The notes beneath the pieces were generated by a model. It made no database searches, was not told the DNA's origin, and saw only the letters and a list, made by a program, of their open reading frames with translations. From positions 17,340-81,339 of the forward strand of contig JAAZMR010000125.1 in assembly GCA_012798695.1 (NCBI GenBank): a DNA stretch of 64,000 bases, written 5' to 3'. The DNA is from Bacillota bacterium. GTDB taxonomy: Bacteria; Bacillota; Limnochordia; DTU087. The translations under genes and the position numbers were made by a program. How positions within the stretch are numbered: the stretch's first letter is position 1; each line of letters begins with the position of its first letter. Positions 63,815-64,000 of this stretch are shown piece after piece.

Positions 63815-64000
63815 TTATTCGTACGAAACTGGAGTTCTTAGCATATTGCTCAAGAAGACTACTCCCACTCCGATCATGCCGGCCAAGACTATGGCGATAG
63901 CTATGTTAAGCTTATGATTAGGGCTCGATGGGGAGCGAGGAGCTACTGCGGGCGAAATAAATCGGACATCACCGGTCGCCTGCAGTTCGGCGAGGCGAGC
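63815..64000 (-). CDS. Wzz/YveK-like polysaccharide chain-length protein, C-terminal fragment
   Basis: Last 61 codons plus stop, missing from the ORF track because the gene runs off the window. ISPAVAPRSPSSPNHKLNIAIAIVLAGMIGVGVVFLSNML is the proline-rich motif and second transmembrane helix that end Wzz-type polysaccharide co-polymerases. The short cytoplasmic end MLRTPVSYE has no attached kinase. It would set O-antigen or exopolysaccharide chain length at the inner membrane; more surface-polysaccharide genes are likely beyond the edge. Confidence 0.8.
   Translation of the reverse strand, partial: ARLAELQATGDVRFISPAVAPRSPSSPNHKLNIAIAIVLAGMIGVGVVFLSNMLRTPVSYE

Overview
Organism. The gene families, strong AGGAGG-type ribosome binding sites and mixed ATG/GTG/TTG starts suggest a member of the Bacillota. 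An RND pump with an adaptor and two TolC-family genes implies an outer membrane. All five solute-binding proteins carry Ala-X-Ala type signal peptides without a lipobox cysteine, which fits a periplasm. My best guess is a diderm, anaerobic, plant-polysaccharide-degrading Firmicute (Limnochordia/Hydrogenispora- or Halanaerobiales-like). This is inference from gene content; there is no rRNA or other marker in the window.

Layout, 1-31 kb. The left part is a chain of carbohydrate-use loci. It opens with a partial MFS carrier, an alpha/beta hydrolase and a GH3 enzyme. Next come decayed remnants of an oligogalacturonate lyase and an AraC regulator, then a GH106-like enzyme and a sugar isomerase-like TIM barrel (1-8.0 kb). 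A PAS-GGDEF-HD-GYP c-di-GMP protein follows (8.5-10.2 kb). Then a CUT1 sugar ABC importer with LacI and a 2-hydroxyacid dehydrogenase (10.3-15.9 kb), an Opp/Dpp-type oligosaccharide importer (16.4-22.3 kb), GH51 arabinofuranosidase with LacI (22.4-25.2 kb), a second CUT1 importer with a nucleoside-hydrolase family enzyme (25.4-29.4 kb), and an SDR dehydrogenase (29.9-30.7 kb).

Layout, 31-47 kb. A HEPN-like/CBS protein and a small secreted protein come first. A third CUT1 importer is then followed by two uroporphyrinogen-decarboxylase-fold proteins (32.2-37.6 kb). A second Opp-type importer is linked to a second GH106-like enzyme and a FadR-type GntR regulator (38.0-47.3 kb). Taken together, the enzymes (GH106-like, GH3, GH51, lost oligogalacturonate lyase) point to pectin, probably rhamnogalacturonan I with arabinan side chains, as one substrate. 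The three CUT1 importers have no ATPase here and presumably share one encoded elsewhere.

Layout, 47-64 kb. This part is housekeeping and stress: a methyl-accepting chemotaxis protein, uridine kinase, a 2H phosphodiesterase, a radical SAM protein with a TetR regulator, desulfoferrodoxin and a C_GCAxxG_C_C redox protein. A TetR-regulated efflux operon follows (adaptor, RND pump, two TolC-like proteins, TetR). The window ends with a small beta-rich protein and the tail of a Wzz-like chain-length protein.

Most notable. A c-di-AMP (ydaO-yuaA class) riboswitch directly precedes a 52-residue zinc-ribbon gene that is absent from the ORF track and is closed off by its own terminator. Other highlights are stable hairpins just after four of the five binding-protein genes, a 14-bp promoter/operator string shared by the GH51 gene and the first Opp operon, and two near-identical palindromes beside the two TetR systems.
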